NCBI GenBank assembly: GCA_937870755.1
Contig: CALMZV010000100.1
Span: 40,161 to 104,160, forward strand
Direction: 5' to 3'
DNA: 64,000 nt
DNA from: an uncultured Methylocystaceae bacterium
GTDB lineage: Bacteria > Pseudomonadota > Alphaproteobacteria > Rhizobiales > Beijerinckiaceae
A program made the position numbers and the translations under genes. Of the stretch, positions 17,953 to 28,825 are shown in pieces (positions within the stretch are counted from its first letter, which is position 1; the number at the start of each line of letters is the position of its first letter). The notes beneath the pieces are model-generated. The model ran no database searches. It was not told the origin of the DNA and saw nothing but the letters and a program-made list of their open reading frames with translations.

Positions 17953-17968
17953 AGTCGATTGACTAAGA
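17953..17968. promoter_or_regulatory. perfect palindromic operator candidate
   Basis: TTAGTC-GATT-GACTAA is an exact 6-4-6 inverted repeat in an AT-rich pocket between the divergent hydratase and thiolase genes. Its right half contains the thiolase promoter -35 (TTGACT). Size and symmetry suit a dimeric TetR- or MarR-type repressor. No regulator gene lies in the window next to it, so the protein is unknown. Confidence 0.7.
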
Positions 17969-17989
17969 GGGGCGGCGCCGCTTAACTCG
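17961..17989 (+). promoter_or_regulatory. candidate sigma-70 promoter for the thiolase operon
   Basis: TTGACT (17961-17966), 17-base spacer, TTAACT (17984-17989), 33 bases before the thiolase ATG. The -35 lies inside the palindrome at 17953-17968, which suggests steric repression. Confidence 0.55.
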
Positions 17990-18022
17990 CGCCAACGAGG
18001 AAACATCCAAAGGAGCATCAAC

Positions 18023-19195
18023 ATGGCTGAAGCTTACATCGTCGCAGCCGCGCGCACCGCCGGCGGCCGCAAGGGCGGGCGTCTTGCGGGCTGGCATCCG
18101 GCCGATCTCGCCGCGCAGGTTCTCGACTCCATCGTCGCGCGCACGAACGCCGACCCGGCGCTGATCGACGACGTGATCATGGGCTGCGTCGGCCAGGCGG
18201 GCGAACAGGCCACCAACATCGCGCGCAACGCGGTGCTCGCCTCCAAACTGCCCGAGAGCGTGCCGGGCACGTCCGTCGACCGCCAGTGCGGCTCCTCGCA
18301 GCAGGCGATCCATTTCGCCGCGCAGGCCGTCATGTCCGGATTCCAGGACGTGGTGATCGCGGCGGGCGTGGAAAGCATGTCGCGGGTGCCGATGGGCCTG
18401 CCGGCCGCGCTGCCCGCCAAGCACGGGTTCGGATTCTACAAGAGCCCGAACATGGAAGCGCGCTATCCGGGCGTGCAGTTCAGCCAGTTCCCCGGCGCGG
18501 AGATGGTCGCCAAGAAATACGGGCTGACCAAGGACGAACTCGACCAGTTCTCGTTCGAGAGCCACCAGAAGGCCGCCGCCGCCACCAAGGCCGGCGCGTT
18601 CAAGAACGAGATCGTGCCGGTGCAGGTGACGTTGGAGGACGGCACGAAGGCCATGCACGAGACGGACGAAGGCATTCGCTATGACGCCTCGCTCGAAGGC
18701 ATCCGCGGCGTGAAGCTGCTGCAGGAAGGCGGCGTGTTGACGGCCGCCTCCGCCAGCCAGATCTGCGACGGCGCCTCCGGGGTGATGATCTGCAACGAAA
18801 AAGGCCTGAAGGCGCTGGGCGTGAAGCCGCTGGCGCGCATTCACCACATGTATGTGATGGGTCACGACCCGGTCATCATGCTCGAGGCGCCCGTTCCGGC
18901 CACCAACAAGGCGCTCGAAAAGGCCGGCATGAAGATCGGCGACATCGACCTGTTCGAGGTCAACGAAGCCTTCGCCTCGGTGCCGGTGGCGTGGCTGAAG
19001 GGCACGGGCGCCGATCCGGCGCGGCTCAACGTCAACGGCGGCGCGATCGCGCTCGGCCACCCGCTCGGCGGCTCCGGCGCCAAGCTGATGGCGACGCTGG
19101 TCCACGCCCTGCACAATCGCGGCAAGCGCTACGGCCTGCAGACGATGTGCGAAGGCGGCGGCCTCGCCAACGTGACCATCGTCGAACGTCTCTGA
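18023..19195 (+). CDS. acetyl-CoA C-acyltransferase (thiolase)
   Basis: Thiolase of 390 residues that cleaves 3-oxoacyl-CoA with CoA in the last step of beta-oxidation. The nucleophile is Cys89 in [11 protein letters not shown], the base pair is His346 in [11 protein letters not shown] and Cys376 in [10 protein letters not shown]. The internal [10 protein letters not shown] motif is present. It resembles the FadA5/FadA6-like degradative branch more than the PhaA biosynthetic branch, but this is an impression. An AAGGAG ribosome site precedes the ATG. It leads the plus arm of the catabolic island. Confidence 0.93.
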   Translation: MAEAYIVAAARTAGGRKGGRLAGWHPADLAAQVLDSIVARTNADPALIDDVIMGCVGQAGEQATNIARNAVLASKLPESVPGTSVDRQCGSSQQAIHFAAQAVMSGFQDVVIAAGVESMSRVPMGLPAALPAKHGFGFYKSPNMEARYPGVQFSQFPGAEMVAKKYGLTKDELDQFSFESHQKAAAATKAGAFKNEIVPVQVTLEDGTKAMHETDEGIRYDASLEGIRGVKLLQEGGVLTAASASQICDGASGVMICNEKGLKALGVKPLARIHHMYVMGHDPVIMLEAPVPATNKALEKAGMKIGDIDLFEVNEAFASVPVAWLKGTGADPARLNVNGGAIALGHPLGGSGAKLMATLVHALHNRGKRYGLQTMCEGGGLANVTIVERL

Positions 19196-19203
19196 CGGGA
19201 TGA

Positions 19204-19230
19204 GGCCGGCGTCCGCGCCGGCCTTTTCTT
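19204..19230 (+). terminator. terminator or attenuator between thiolase and kinase gene
   Basis: GGCCGGCG-TCCG-CGCCGGCC is an 8-bp stem with a tetraloop, followed by TTTTCTT. It begins nine bases after the thiolase stop and ends four bases before the GTG assigned to the next gene. It either ends the thiolase message or works as a partial terminator within the operon. Confidence 0.82.
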
Positions 19231-19234
19231 CGCC

Positions 19235-20248
19235 GTGCAGGCCGAGACACACGCGCGCGAGGACGCGCCCTCCTTCGCCGACGGACTTGCCGCCGTCGTG
19301 CGCCGGGTCGTGCCCGGCGTCGAGCGGCTCGACCGTCTTTCGCGGCTGTCGGGCGGCGCGAGCCAGGAGACCTGGTCGCTGACCGGCGTCGGCTCCGCCG
19401 GCGCCCGCAAGATGATCCTGCGCCGCGCGCCCGCGACGCAGCCGCCCGTCGTCGACAAGGCGTCGCTCGAAACCGAGGCCGCGCTCATGCGCGCGCTCAA
19501 GGAGGCCGGCGGCCCCTCCCCCAACGTGCTCTACGTGCTGCAACCCGAGGATCGCATCGGCCGCGGCTTTCTGATGGACCATGTGGAGGGCGAAGCGCTC
19601 GGCCGGCGCATCGTGCGCGACGAGGCGTTCGCCCACGCGCGCACGGTGCTGACAAGCCAGCTCGCCGAGGCGCTCGCGCGCATCCACAATCTCGATCCCA
19701 CCAGACTGCCGCCGCTCGCGCGACGCACGGCGGCCGAGGAATTCGCGCAGATGGTCGCCAGCTACCGCGAACACAGCGCCCCGCGCCCGGTGTGCGAACT
19801 GGCCATCCGCTGGCTGGCGCAGCACATGCCGCCCGAGCCGGCGCCGCGCGTGGCGCACGGCGATTTCCGCACCGGAAATTATATCGCCGACGCCAACGGG
19901 CTGGCGGCCGTGCTCGACTGGGAGCTGGCCCATCTCGGCAATCCGGCGCGCGATCTCGGCTGGCTGTGCGTGAACTCGTGGCGGTTCGGCGGCATCGACA
20001 AGCCGGTCGGCGGACTGGGGGCGCGCGAGGATCTGCTGGCGGCCTACGCCAAAGCCGGCGGCGGGCGCGTGACCATGGAGGAACTGTTGTTCTGGGAAGT
20101 GTTCGGCACGCTGCGCTGGGGCGTCATGTGCATCGGCATGGGCGCGCGCGCGCAGCAGTCCGACAGGCCCGTGGAACTGTCGATGATCGGGCGGCGCACG
20201 TCGGAAACCGAAATCGATCTTCTGCGCCTGCTCAGTCCAAGGACGTAA
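19235..20248 (+). CDS. APH-fold phosphotransferase, LvaA-like (acyl-CoA catabolism)
   Basis: Aminoglycoside-phosphotransferase-fold kinase of 337 residues. The catalytic motifs are VAHGDFRTGN (His208-Asp210, Asn215) and VLDWELAHLGNPARD (Asp228, Glu230). The gene order kinase - DUF6285 - acyl-CoA dehydrogenase matches lvaA-lvaB-lvaC of Pseudomonas putida, whose kinase phosphorylates 4-hydroxyvaleryl-CoA, and the kinase-dehydrogenase fusion of animal ACAD10/11. I therefore infer a 4-hydroxyacyl-CoA kinase. The GTG start has no Shine-Dalgarno and abuts a terminator hairpin, so the real start may be a downstream codon such as GTG 19298. Confidence 0.85.
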   Translation: MQAETHAREDAPSFADGLAAVVRRVVPGVERLDRLSRLSGGASQETWSLTGVGSAGARKMILRRAPATQPPVVDKASLETEAALMRALKEAGGPSPNVLYVLQPEDRIGRGFLMDHVEGEALGRRIVRDEAFAHARTVLTSQLAEALARIHNLDPTRLPPLARRTAAEEFAQMVASYREHSAPRPVCELAIRWLAQHMPPEPAPRVAHGDFRTGNYIADANGLAAVLDWELAHLGNPARDLGWLCVNSWRFGGIDKPVGGLGAREDLLAAYAKAGGGRVTMEELLFWEVFGTLRWGVMCIGMGARAQQSDRPVELSMIGRRTSETEIDLLRLLSPRT

Positions 20249-20251
20249 CCC

Positions 20252-20626
20252 ATGCAGGATTCGCCCACGCCCGCGACGCTGGCTTCCGCGATCGCCGACC
20301 TGCTGAAACGCGAGTTTCTGCCCAACCTCACCGACCATCTCGCGTTCCAGACGCGGGTGGCGATCAACGCGCTCGATCTCATCGCGCGCCAGACCAGCAC
20401 GCAGGCGGCGACCGACGCCGCCGAATGCGCGCGGCTCGTCGCACTCCTCAAACACGAGGGCGCGCTCGCCGAACTCAACGCGGAGCTTGCGCGCAAGATC
20501 GCCGACGGCGAACTCGACCTCGCGACGCCGGGGCTCGCCGAGCACCTTTGGGCGACGACGCTCGAAAAGCTCGCCGTCGATCAGCCGAACTACGCTTCGT
20601 ACCGCGCGGAGATCGCGCGCAAATAG
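20252..20626 (+). CDS. DUF6285 protein, LvaB-like
   Basis: Small soluble alpha-helical protein of 124 residues, no signal peptide. It begins three bases after the kinase stop. The conserved-looking pieces are LLKREFLPNLTDHLAFQTRVA and NALDLIARQ, then a charged helical region and an LDLATPGLAEHL segment. Proteins of this family are typically found between an APH-type kinase and an acyl-CoA dehydrogenase. In P. putida the equivalent LvaB is needed with LvaA for 4-hydroxyacyl-CoA phosphorylation. By position I propose the same role as kinase partner. No catalytic residues can be named. Confidence 0.8.
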   Translation: MQDSPTPATLASAIADLLKREFLPNLTDHLAFQTRVAINALDLIARQTSTQAATDAAECARLVALLKHEGALAELNAELARKIADGELDLATPGLAEHLWATTLEKLAVDQPNYASYRAEIARK

Positions 20627-20662
20627 ACGCGGCGCAACGACGCCGAGAGGAGGACGCCCGCC

Positions 20663-21961
20663 ATGGATTTCAATCTGCCGAAGGACATCGCCGACTATCT
20701 CAAGGTTCTCGACAAATTCGTCGAGAAGGAGATCAAGCCGATCGAGAATTCGGACGACAACATCCGGTTCTTCGACCACCGCCGCGAATGGGCGCGCACC
20801 GATTTCGAGAACGGCGGCCTGCCGCGCAAGGAATGGGAAGACCTGCTGCGCAGGGCCAAGAACGTGGCCGACAAGGCCGGCCACCTGCGCTTCGCGCTGC
20901 CGAAGAAATACGGCGGCAAGGACGGCTCCAATCTCGCGATGGCGGCCATCCGCGAGCATTTCGCGAGCCAGGGGCTGGGTCTGCACAACGATCTGCAGAA
21001 CGAGCATTCGGTGGTCGGCAATTTCCCGGTCGTCATCATGCTCGACACCTACGGTCGTCCCGACCAGCAGAAGGCGCTCATCCCCGGTCAGTTCACCGGC
21101 GAGACGCGCATCTGCTTCGGCCTGACCGAAGCCGCCCACGGTTCGGACGCGACCCACATGGGCACGCGCGCCAAGCCCGAGCAGCGCAACGGCAAGGCCG
21201 GCTGGCGCATCGACGGCGAGAAGATGTGGATCACCGGCATGCACCACGCCACGCATTGCGCGCTGTTCGCGCGCACCAGCGGCAAGGACGGCGACGCCAA
21301 GGGCATTTCCTGCTTCCTCGTGCCGGTGCCGACGCCCGGCCTCGTGATCGAGGAATACATGTGGACGTTCAACATGCCGACGGACCATCCGCGTCTGTCG
21401 CTGAACGACGTCTGGGTTCCGGAGGACGCTCTGTTCGGCGATCTCGACCACGGGCTGGCGCTCGCGCAGTGTTTCGTTCACGAAAACCGCATCCGACAGG
21501 CGGCCTCCTCGCTCGGCGCGGCGGTCTACTGCATCGAGGAAAGCGTGAAATACGCGCGCCAGCGCAAGCCGTTCGGCGAGGCGCTGTCGCGCAATCAGGC
21601 GATCCAGTTCCCGCTCGTCGAACTCGCCACGCAGGCCGAGATGCTGCGTCTGCTGATCCGCAAGACGGCGTGGGAAATGGACCAGACCGAACGCGCGGGA
21701 CTCGAGCACAAGCTCTCCGACAAGGTGTCGATGTGCAACTACTGGGCGAACCGGCTGTGCGGACAGGCGGCCGACCGCGCCATCCAGGTGCACGGCGGCA
21801 TCGGCTATTCGCGCCACAAGCCGTTCGAGCACATCTATCGCCACCACCGGCGCTATCGGATCACCGAGGGGTCGGAAGAGATCCAGATGCGCAAGGTCGC
21901 CGGCTATCTGTTCGGCTACATGGGGCCGCGCAAGAAGCAGTTCGCCGATATGGGCCTTTGA
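20663..21961 (+). CDS. acyl-CoA dehydrogenase (LvaC / ACAD11-like)
   Basis: FAD-dependent acyl-CoA dehydrogenase of 432 residues. Seen are ICFGLTEAAHGSDATHM in the middle domain, KMWITGMHHATHCALF, the C-terminal helix region GQAADRAIQVHGGIGYSRHKP and RITEGSEEIQMR with a candidate catalytic Glu402. The length and kinase/DUF6285 neighbours place it with the LvaC/ACAD10-11 group, which turns 4-phosphoacyl-CoA into an enoyl-CoA. A conventional dehydrogenase passing electrons to ETF is the alternative; ETF-QO is encoded at 34333-36009. AGGAGGAC precedes the ATG. Confidence 0.9.
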   Translation: MDFNLPKDIADYLKVLDKFVEKEIKPIENSDDNIRFFDHRREWARTDFENGGLPRKEWEDLLRRAKNVADKAGHLRFALPKKYGGKDGSNLAMAAIREHFASQGLGLHNDLQNEHSVVGNFPVVIMLDTYGRPDQQKALIPGQFTGETRICFGLTEAAHGSDATHMGTRAKPEQRNGKAGWRIDGEKMWITGMHHATHCALFARTSGKDGDAKGISCFLVPVPTPGLVIEEYMWTFNMPTDHPRLSLNDVWVPEDALFGDLDHGLALAQCFVHENRIRQAASSLGAAVYCIEESVKYARQRKPFGEALSRNQAIQFPLVELATQAEMLRLLIRKTAWEMDQTERAGLEHKLSDKVSMCNYWANRLCGQAADRAIQVHGGIGYSRHKPFEHIYRHHRRYRITEGSEEIQMRKVAGYLFGYMGPRKKQFADMGL

Positions 21962-21979
21962 GGAATTCTGGAGGAACGC

Positions 21980-22771
21980 ATGGACTTCAATCGTGTGAAG
22001 GTCGAGGTGGAAGACGGCGTCGCGTTGCTGACGCTGAACCACCCCGAAGTAATGAACGCCATTTCGATCGACATGCTCGAAGGCCTGGGAGAGGCTTTCG
22101 ACTTCATCGAGGACAAGGCGAACGGCGTGCGCTGCGTGGTGATGACCGGGCAGGGCAAGGGCTTCTGCGCGGGCGCCAACCTGCAGGGGCGCAACACGTC
22201 TCCCGCCAAGAAGACGAACGCGGGCGCCGTGCTGGAAAGCCACTACCATCCGCTGCTGCGGCGCATTCGCCGCCTGCATTGCCCGATCATCACCGCCATC
22301 AACGGCGCGGCGGCCGGCGCCGGCATGTCGCTTTCGCTGATGGGCGACCTGAAGCTCGCGGCGAAATCGGCCTATTTCATGCAGGCTTTCCGGCGCATCG
22401 GCCTCGTGCCGGACGCTGGCTCGACCTACATCCTGCCGCGCCTCATCGGCGTGGCGCGATCGATGGAGCTGTCGCTGCTCGGCGAGAAACTGCCGGCGCA
22501 GACCGCCCTCGCCTGGGGTCTCATCAATCGCGTCTACGAGGACGCGGACCTGATGAGCGAGGCGAAGAAGATGGCGAAGGAACTGGCCAACGGCCCGACG
22601 GTGTCGCTCGCGCTCATTCGCGGCCTCTATTGGGACAGCCCGGAGAACACGTTCGAGGAGCAGCTCGATCTCGAATTCCGCACGCAGCGCGTGGCCGGCG
22701 ACACGGATGACTTCAAGGAAGGCGTGAAGGCCTTCCTCGAAAAGCGCCCGGCGCAGTTCAAGGGACGGTGA
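21980..22771 (+). CDS. enoyl-CoA hydratase (tandem copy 1)
   Basis: Crotonase-fold enzyme of 263 residues. The oxyanion-hole pieces are GKGFCAGANLQGRN and INGAAAGAGMSLSLMGDL; the catalytic segment is FRRIGLVPDAGSTYILPRL, with Asp where classic hydratases have the second Glu, as in PaaG-type isomerases. The start is 18 bases after the dehydrogenase stop with a GGAGGAA ribosome site. It is strongly similar to the next gene and the two abut. Confidence 0.9.
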   Translation: MDFNRVKVEVEDGVALLTLNHPEVMNAISIDMLEGLGEAFDFIEDKANGVRCVVMTGQGKGFCAGANLQGRNTSPAKKTNAGAVLESHYHPLLRRIRRLHCPIITAINGAAAGAGMSLSLMGDLKLAAKSAYFMQAFRRIGLVPDAGSTYILPRLIGVARSMELSLLGEKLPAQTALAWGLINRVYEDADLMSEAKKMAKELANGPTVSLALIRGLYWDSPENTFEEQLDLEFRTQRVAGDTDDFKEGVKAFLEKRPAQFKGR

Positions 22772-25587
<2,816 letters not shown>

Positions 25588-25605
25588 CGGTCCGCCTACC
25601 AAACC

Positions 25606-26766
25606 TCACGCCAGACGCTTCTCGGCCACGCGCGCGAGCAGCGCCGCGCCGCGCGGCAGGATGGAATCGTCGAACCGGTAGCCGGGGTTGTGCACCATCG
25701 GGCCCGAGGCGCCGGTGATGAGCGCGTAAGCGCCGGGCACGGCCATCGACATATCGGCGAAATCCTCCGATCCCATGATCAGCGGGCCGTTCGGGTTGAC
25801 CATGTCCGCGCCAAACAGTTCGGTCGCCGCCGCGGTCATGGCGTCCGTCTGTTCCGGGGCGTTGCGCAGCACGGAGAAGATGTCGCGAATGTCGACCTGG
25901 GCCGTCACGTCGAACGCGGCGGCGAGCCCGGCGACGATCTCGCGCATGCGCGTTTCGATCATCTTGCGCACGTCGTCGTCGAACGCGCGGATCGTGCCGC
26001 CGAGCTCGGCGGTGTCCGGAATGACGTTATAGGCCGTGCCGGCATGAATTTTCGTCACCGACACGACGGCGGCCTTCAGCGGATCGGCGTTGCGGCTGAC
26101 GATGGTCTGCAAGGCCTGCGCGATCGCGGTCGCGGCCACCACGGGGTCGCGCGAGAACTCGGGCTTGGCGCCGTGCGAACCGCGGCCCTGAATGCGGATG
26201 TCGAAGAAATCGGCGCCGGCCATCATCGGCCCCTGCCGGATGGCGATGCGGCCCGAGGGACCGGACGGCCAATTGTGCAGCGCATAAACCTCGTGACACG
26301 GAAAGCGCTGGAACAGGCCGTCGGCGATCATGGCGCGCGCGCCGCCGAGCCCCTCCTCCGCCGGCTGGAAGATGAGCGCGACGGTCCCGGCGAAATCGCG
26401 CGTGCGGGCGAGATAACGGGCGGCGCCCAGCAGCATGGTCGTGTGGCCGTCGTGGCCGCAGCCGTGGAACCGGCCCGGCGTTCTGGAGGCGAACGGCAGG
26501 TTGGTGGCCTCGTCCATCGGCAGCGCGTCCATGTCCGCGCGCAGGCCGATCATGCGCGCGCCGTCGCGCTTGCCGCGCACCAGACCGACCACCCCCGTCC
26601 TGCCCACGCCGGTGAAAATCTCGTCCACGCCATAGGCGCGCAACTCGCGCGCCACGAGCGCGGCGGTGCGCACCTCCTCGAAGCCGATTTCGGGATGGGC
26701 GTGGATATCGCGACGGATGGCGGTCAGTTCGTCGGCGAAAGTCTCGATTTCGGTCAAGACGCTCAT
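25606..26766 (-). CDS. M20 family amidohydrolase (hippurate hydrolase / aminoacylase type)
   Basis: Metallo-amidohydrolase of 386 residues. Zinc-site motifs are LRADMDALPM, RFHGCGHDGHTTMLLG and FQPAEEGLGGARAMI, with ALHNWPSG and the C-terminal IMGSEDFADMS. Such enzymes split N-acyl amino acids such as hippurate, or indole-3-acetyl conjugates. Start chosen at the ATG giving MSVLTEIETFADEL; a longer frame adds 20 poor residues. Located between the two arms' last genes and the CoA ligase, it could release the acid that the ligase activates; this is inference. Confidence 0.9.
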   Translation of the reverse strand: MSVLTEIETFADELTAIRRDIHAHPEIGFEEVRTAALVARELRAYGVDEIFTGVGRTGVVGLVRGKRDGARMIGLRADMDALPMDEATNLPFASRTPGRFHGCGHDGHTTMLLGAARYLARTRDFAGTVALIFQPAEEGLGGARAMIADGLFQRFPCHEVYALHNWPSGPSGRIAIRQGPMMAGADFFDIRIQGRGSHGAKPEFSRDPVVAATAIAQALQTIVSRNADPLKAAVVSVTKIHAGTAYNVIPDTAELGGTIRAFDDDVRKMIETRMREIVAGLAAAFDVTAQVDIRDIFSVLRNAPEQTDAMTAAATELFGADMVNPNGPLIMGSEDFADMSMAVPGAYALITGASGPMVHNPGYRFDDSILPRGAALLARVAEKRLA

Positions 26767-26844
26767 TGCGGCCTCGTGCGGGTCAAATGCGGGAGCGATT
26801 AAAGGGCCAGACTCCGGGGGACGCAAGGCGCGCGCCGGTTCTGC

Positions 26845-26874
26845 TTGACGAGCGGGCGCCCCGGCCGCGATGAT
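26845..26874 (+). promoter_or_regulatory. weak candidate promoter for the CoA ligase gene
   Basis: TTGACG at 26845-26850, 18-base spacer, GATGAT at 26869-26874, in the 178-base gap between the divergent amidohydrolase and CoA ligase genes. The match is only moderate. Confidence 0.35.
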
Positions 26875-26944
26875 CGCGCCAACAGCGCAGCAGGCGCGAC
26901 TCGGGGCGAAACCATCGCCGCAGGAAACGCTTTACGAGGATGCG

Positions 26945-28825
26945 ATGAACCTCCATTCGCCCGACGCCTATCTGAAGGCGCCGTTCAAGCATATCGACTT
27001 CCTGGAACGCGACATCGATCTGGAGCGCCGGCCGGACGGCGTGCTGGTCATGCGCCAGCGCATTCCGCTCAAGCCGTTCGAGCGTTCGATTCCGATGTTC
27101 CTGCGAAAGTGGGCCGCCGAGCGACCGGACGGGGTCTGGCTGGCGCAGCGGCGCGGACCGAAACGCGAATGGAAAACGATCACCTACGCCGAGGCCAAAC
27201 GCATCGTCGACAGCCTGACGCAGGCGCTGATCGACATGAAACTGACGCCGGAGCGGCCGATCTCGATCCTCTCGGGCAATTCGCTCGAACACGCGCTCTT
27301 GACCATGGCCGGCATGCAGGCGGGCATTCCCGTGGCCCCCGTGTCGCCCGCCTATTCCCTGATGAGCCAGGACCACGCCAAGCTCAAGTTCATTTTCAAC
27401 CTCATCAATCCCGGCGTCCTGTTCGTGCAGGACGGCGCGCTATTCCAGCGCGCGCTGAAGGCGCTCGAACTGAAGGACGTGGTCGTCGTACATGGCGACC
27501 GGCCGGCCGAAGGCGTTCCCAGCCGCGCGTGGAGCGAACTGGAGGCGACGCAGCCGACCGCCGCCGTCGAGCGCGCGCTGGTTGCCGTGGGGCCGAAGAC
27601 GATCGGCAAACTGCTGTTCACCTCCGGCTCCACCGGCATGCCGAAAGCGGTCATCAACACGCAGGAGATGATGTGCGCGAACGTGGCGATGGCGCAGATG
27701 ACGCGCCAGCGCAAGGACGACGACCCGCGCATGGTGGTGCTCGACTGGATGCCGTGGAACCACACGATGGGCGGCAATGCGGGATTCCATGCGGTGCTGG
27801 CCGAGGGCGGCTCGCTTTACATCGACGAGGGCAAGCCGCTGCCGGGCGTCTTCGACGAAACGCTGCGCAACCTGCGCGAGGTTTCGCCCACCTATTACGC
27901 CAACGTGCCGGCGGGCTACGCGATGCTGGCCACCGCGCTTGAACACGACGACGATCTCGCCCGCTCGTTCTTCAAGGATCTCGGCATTCTGGGCTACGGC
28001 GGCGCCACGCTGCCGGACGACCTCTATGTGCGCATGCAGCGGCTGGCGGTCAAACACACAGGCCATCGCTTCGTCTTCTTCACCGGCTGGGGCTCCACCG
28101 AAACGGCGCCGACGGCCACCTCCACCTACTGGGCGACGGAGCGCGTCGGTCTGATCGGCCTGCCGCATCCCGGCGTGGAGCTGAAGATGGTGCCGGTCGG
28201 CTCGAAATACGAAATGCGGCTGCGCGGCGTCATCGTCACACCCGGCTACTACAAGCAGCCGGAATTGACCAAGGCCGCCTTCGACGAGGAGGGATTTTAC
28301 AAGATCGGCGACGCGGGCGTGTTCGTCGATCCGAACGACGCCACGAAGGGACTGATCTTCGCCGGCCGCGTGGTGGAGGATTTCAAGCTGATGTCGGGCA
28401 CGTTCGTGCATGTCGGCTCGTTGCGCGTGGCCGCCATCGCCTCCGCCAGCCCTGTCGTTCAGGACGGGCTGGTCGCGGGCCAGGACAAGGAGTTCATCGG
28501 CCTGCTCGCATGGCCGAACCTCGAGGCGTGCCGCAAGCTGGCAGGCGAAGCGAACGCCACGCTGGACCAGCTCGTGCGCCATCCCGCGATCGTGTCGCAC
28601 CTGCGCAAGACGCTGCACGCCCACAACGTCGCCGCGCAGGGCTCCTCGTTCCGCATCGAACGCGTGATGCTGATGACCGAGCCGCCCTCGATCGACGGCA
28701 ACGAACTGACCGACAAGGGCTACATCAACCAGCGCGCGGCGCTCGAACGGCGCAGCGCGCTGGTCGACCGGCTCTACGCCGAGCACCCGGACGAAGACGT
28801 CATCCTGATCGAGGGCGCGCGATGA
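26945..28825 (+). CDS. acyl-CoA synthetase, feruloyl-CoA synthetase-like
   Basis: ANL-superfamily adenylating enzyme of 626 residues; activates a carboxylic acid with ATP and CoA. The AMP-binding P-loop is LLFTSGSTGMPKAVI (about residues 223-237); further motifs are VLDWMPWNHTMGG, GWGSTETAPTAT and FYKIGDAGVFVDP. The N-terminal stretch and the FAGRVVEDFKLMSGTFVHVGS hinge resemble feruloyl-CoA synthetases, although a branched or hydroxylated aliphatic acid is equally possible here. Start ATG has GAGGATG upstream; the frame open before it is not supported. Likely the entry enzyme of the island. Confidence 0.9.
   Translation: MNLHSPDAYLKAPFKHIDFLERDIDLERRPDGVLVMRQRIPLKPFERSIPMFLRKWAAERPDGVWLAQRRGPKREWKTITYAEAKRIVDSLTQALIDMKLTPERPISILSGNSLEHALLTMAGMQAGIPVAPVSPAYSLMSQDHAKLKFIFNLINPGVLFVQDGALFQRALKALELKDVVVVHGDRPAEGVPSRAWSELEATQPTAAVERALVAVGPKTIGKLLFTSGSTGMPKAVINTQEMMCANVAMAQMTRQRKDDDPRMVVLDWMPWNHTMGGNAGFHAVLAEGGSLYIDEGKPLPGVFDETLRNLREVSPTYYANVPAGYAMLATALEHDDDLARSFFKDLGILGYGGATLPDDLYVRMQRLAVKHTGHRFVFFTGWGSTETAPTATSTYWATERVGLIGLPHPGVELKMVPVGSKYEMRLRGVIVTPGYYKQPELTKAAFDEEGFYKIGDAGVFVDPNDATKGLIFAGRVVEDFKLMSGTFVHVGSLRVAAIASASPVVQDGLVAGQDKEFIGLLAWPNLEACRKLAGEANATLDQLVRHPAIVSHLRKTLHAHNVAAQGSSFRIERVMLMTEPPSIDGNELTDKGYINQRAALERRSALVDRLYAEHPDEDVILIEGAR

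Noticed and set aside
20663..21961. Naming the genes lvaA, lvaB and lvaC outright
   Set aside because: Only domain order and motifs support it. Without alignment or substrate data, gene symbols were left empty.
19792..22710. A 972-codon open frame on the plus strand
   Set aside because: It runs out of frame through the kinase, DUF6285, dehydrogenase and hydratase genes, and is Arg/Ala-rich without any domain.
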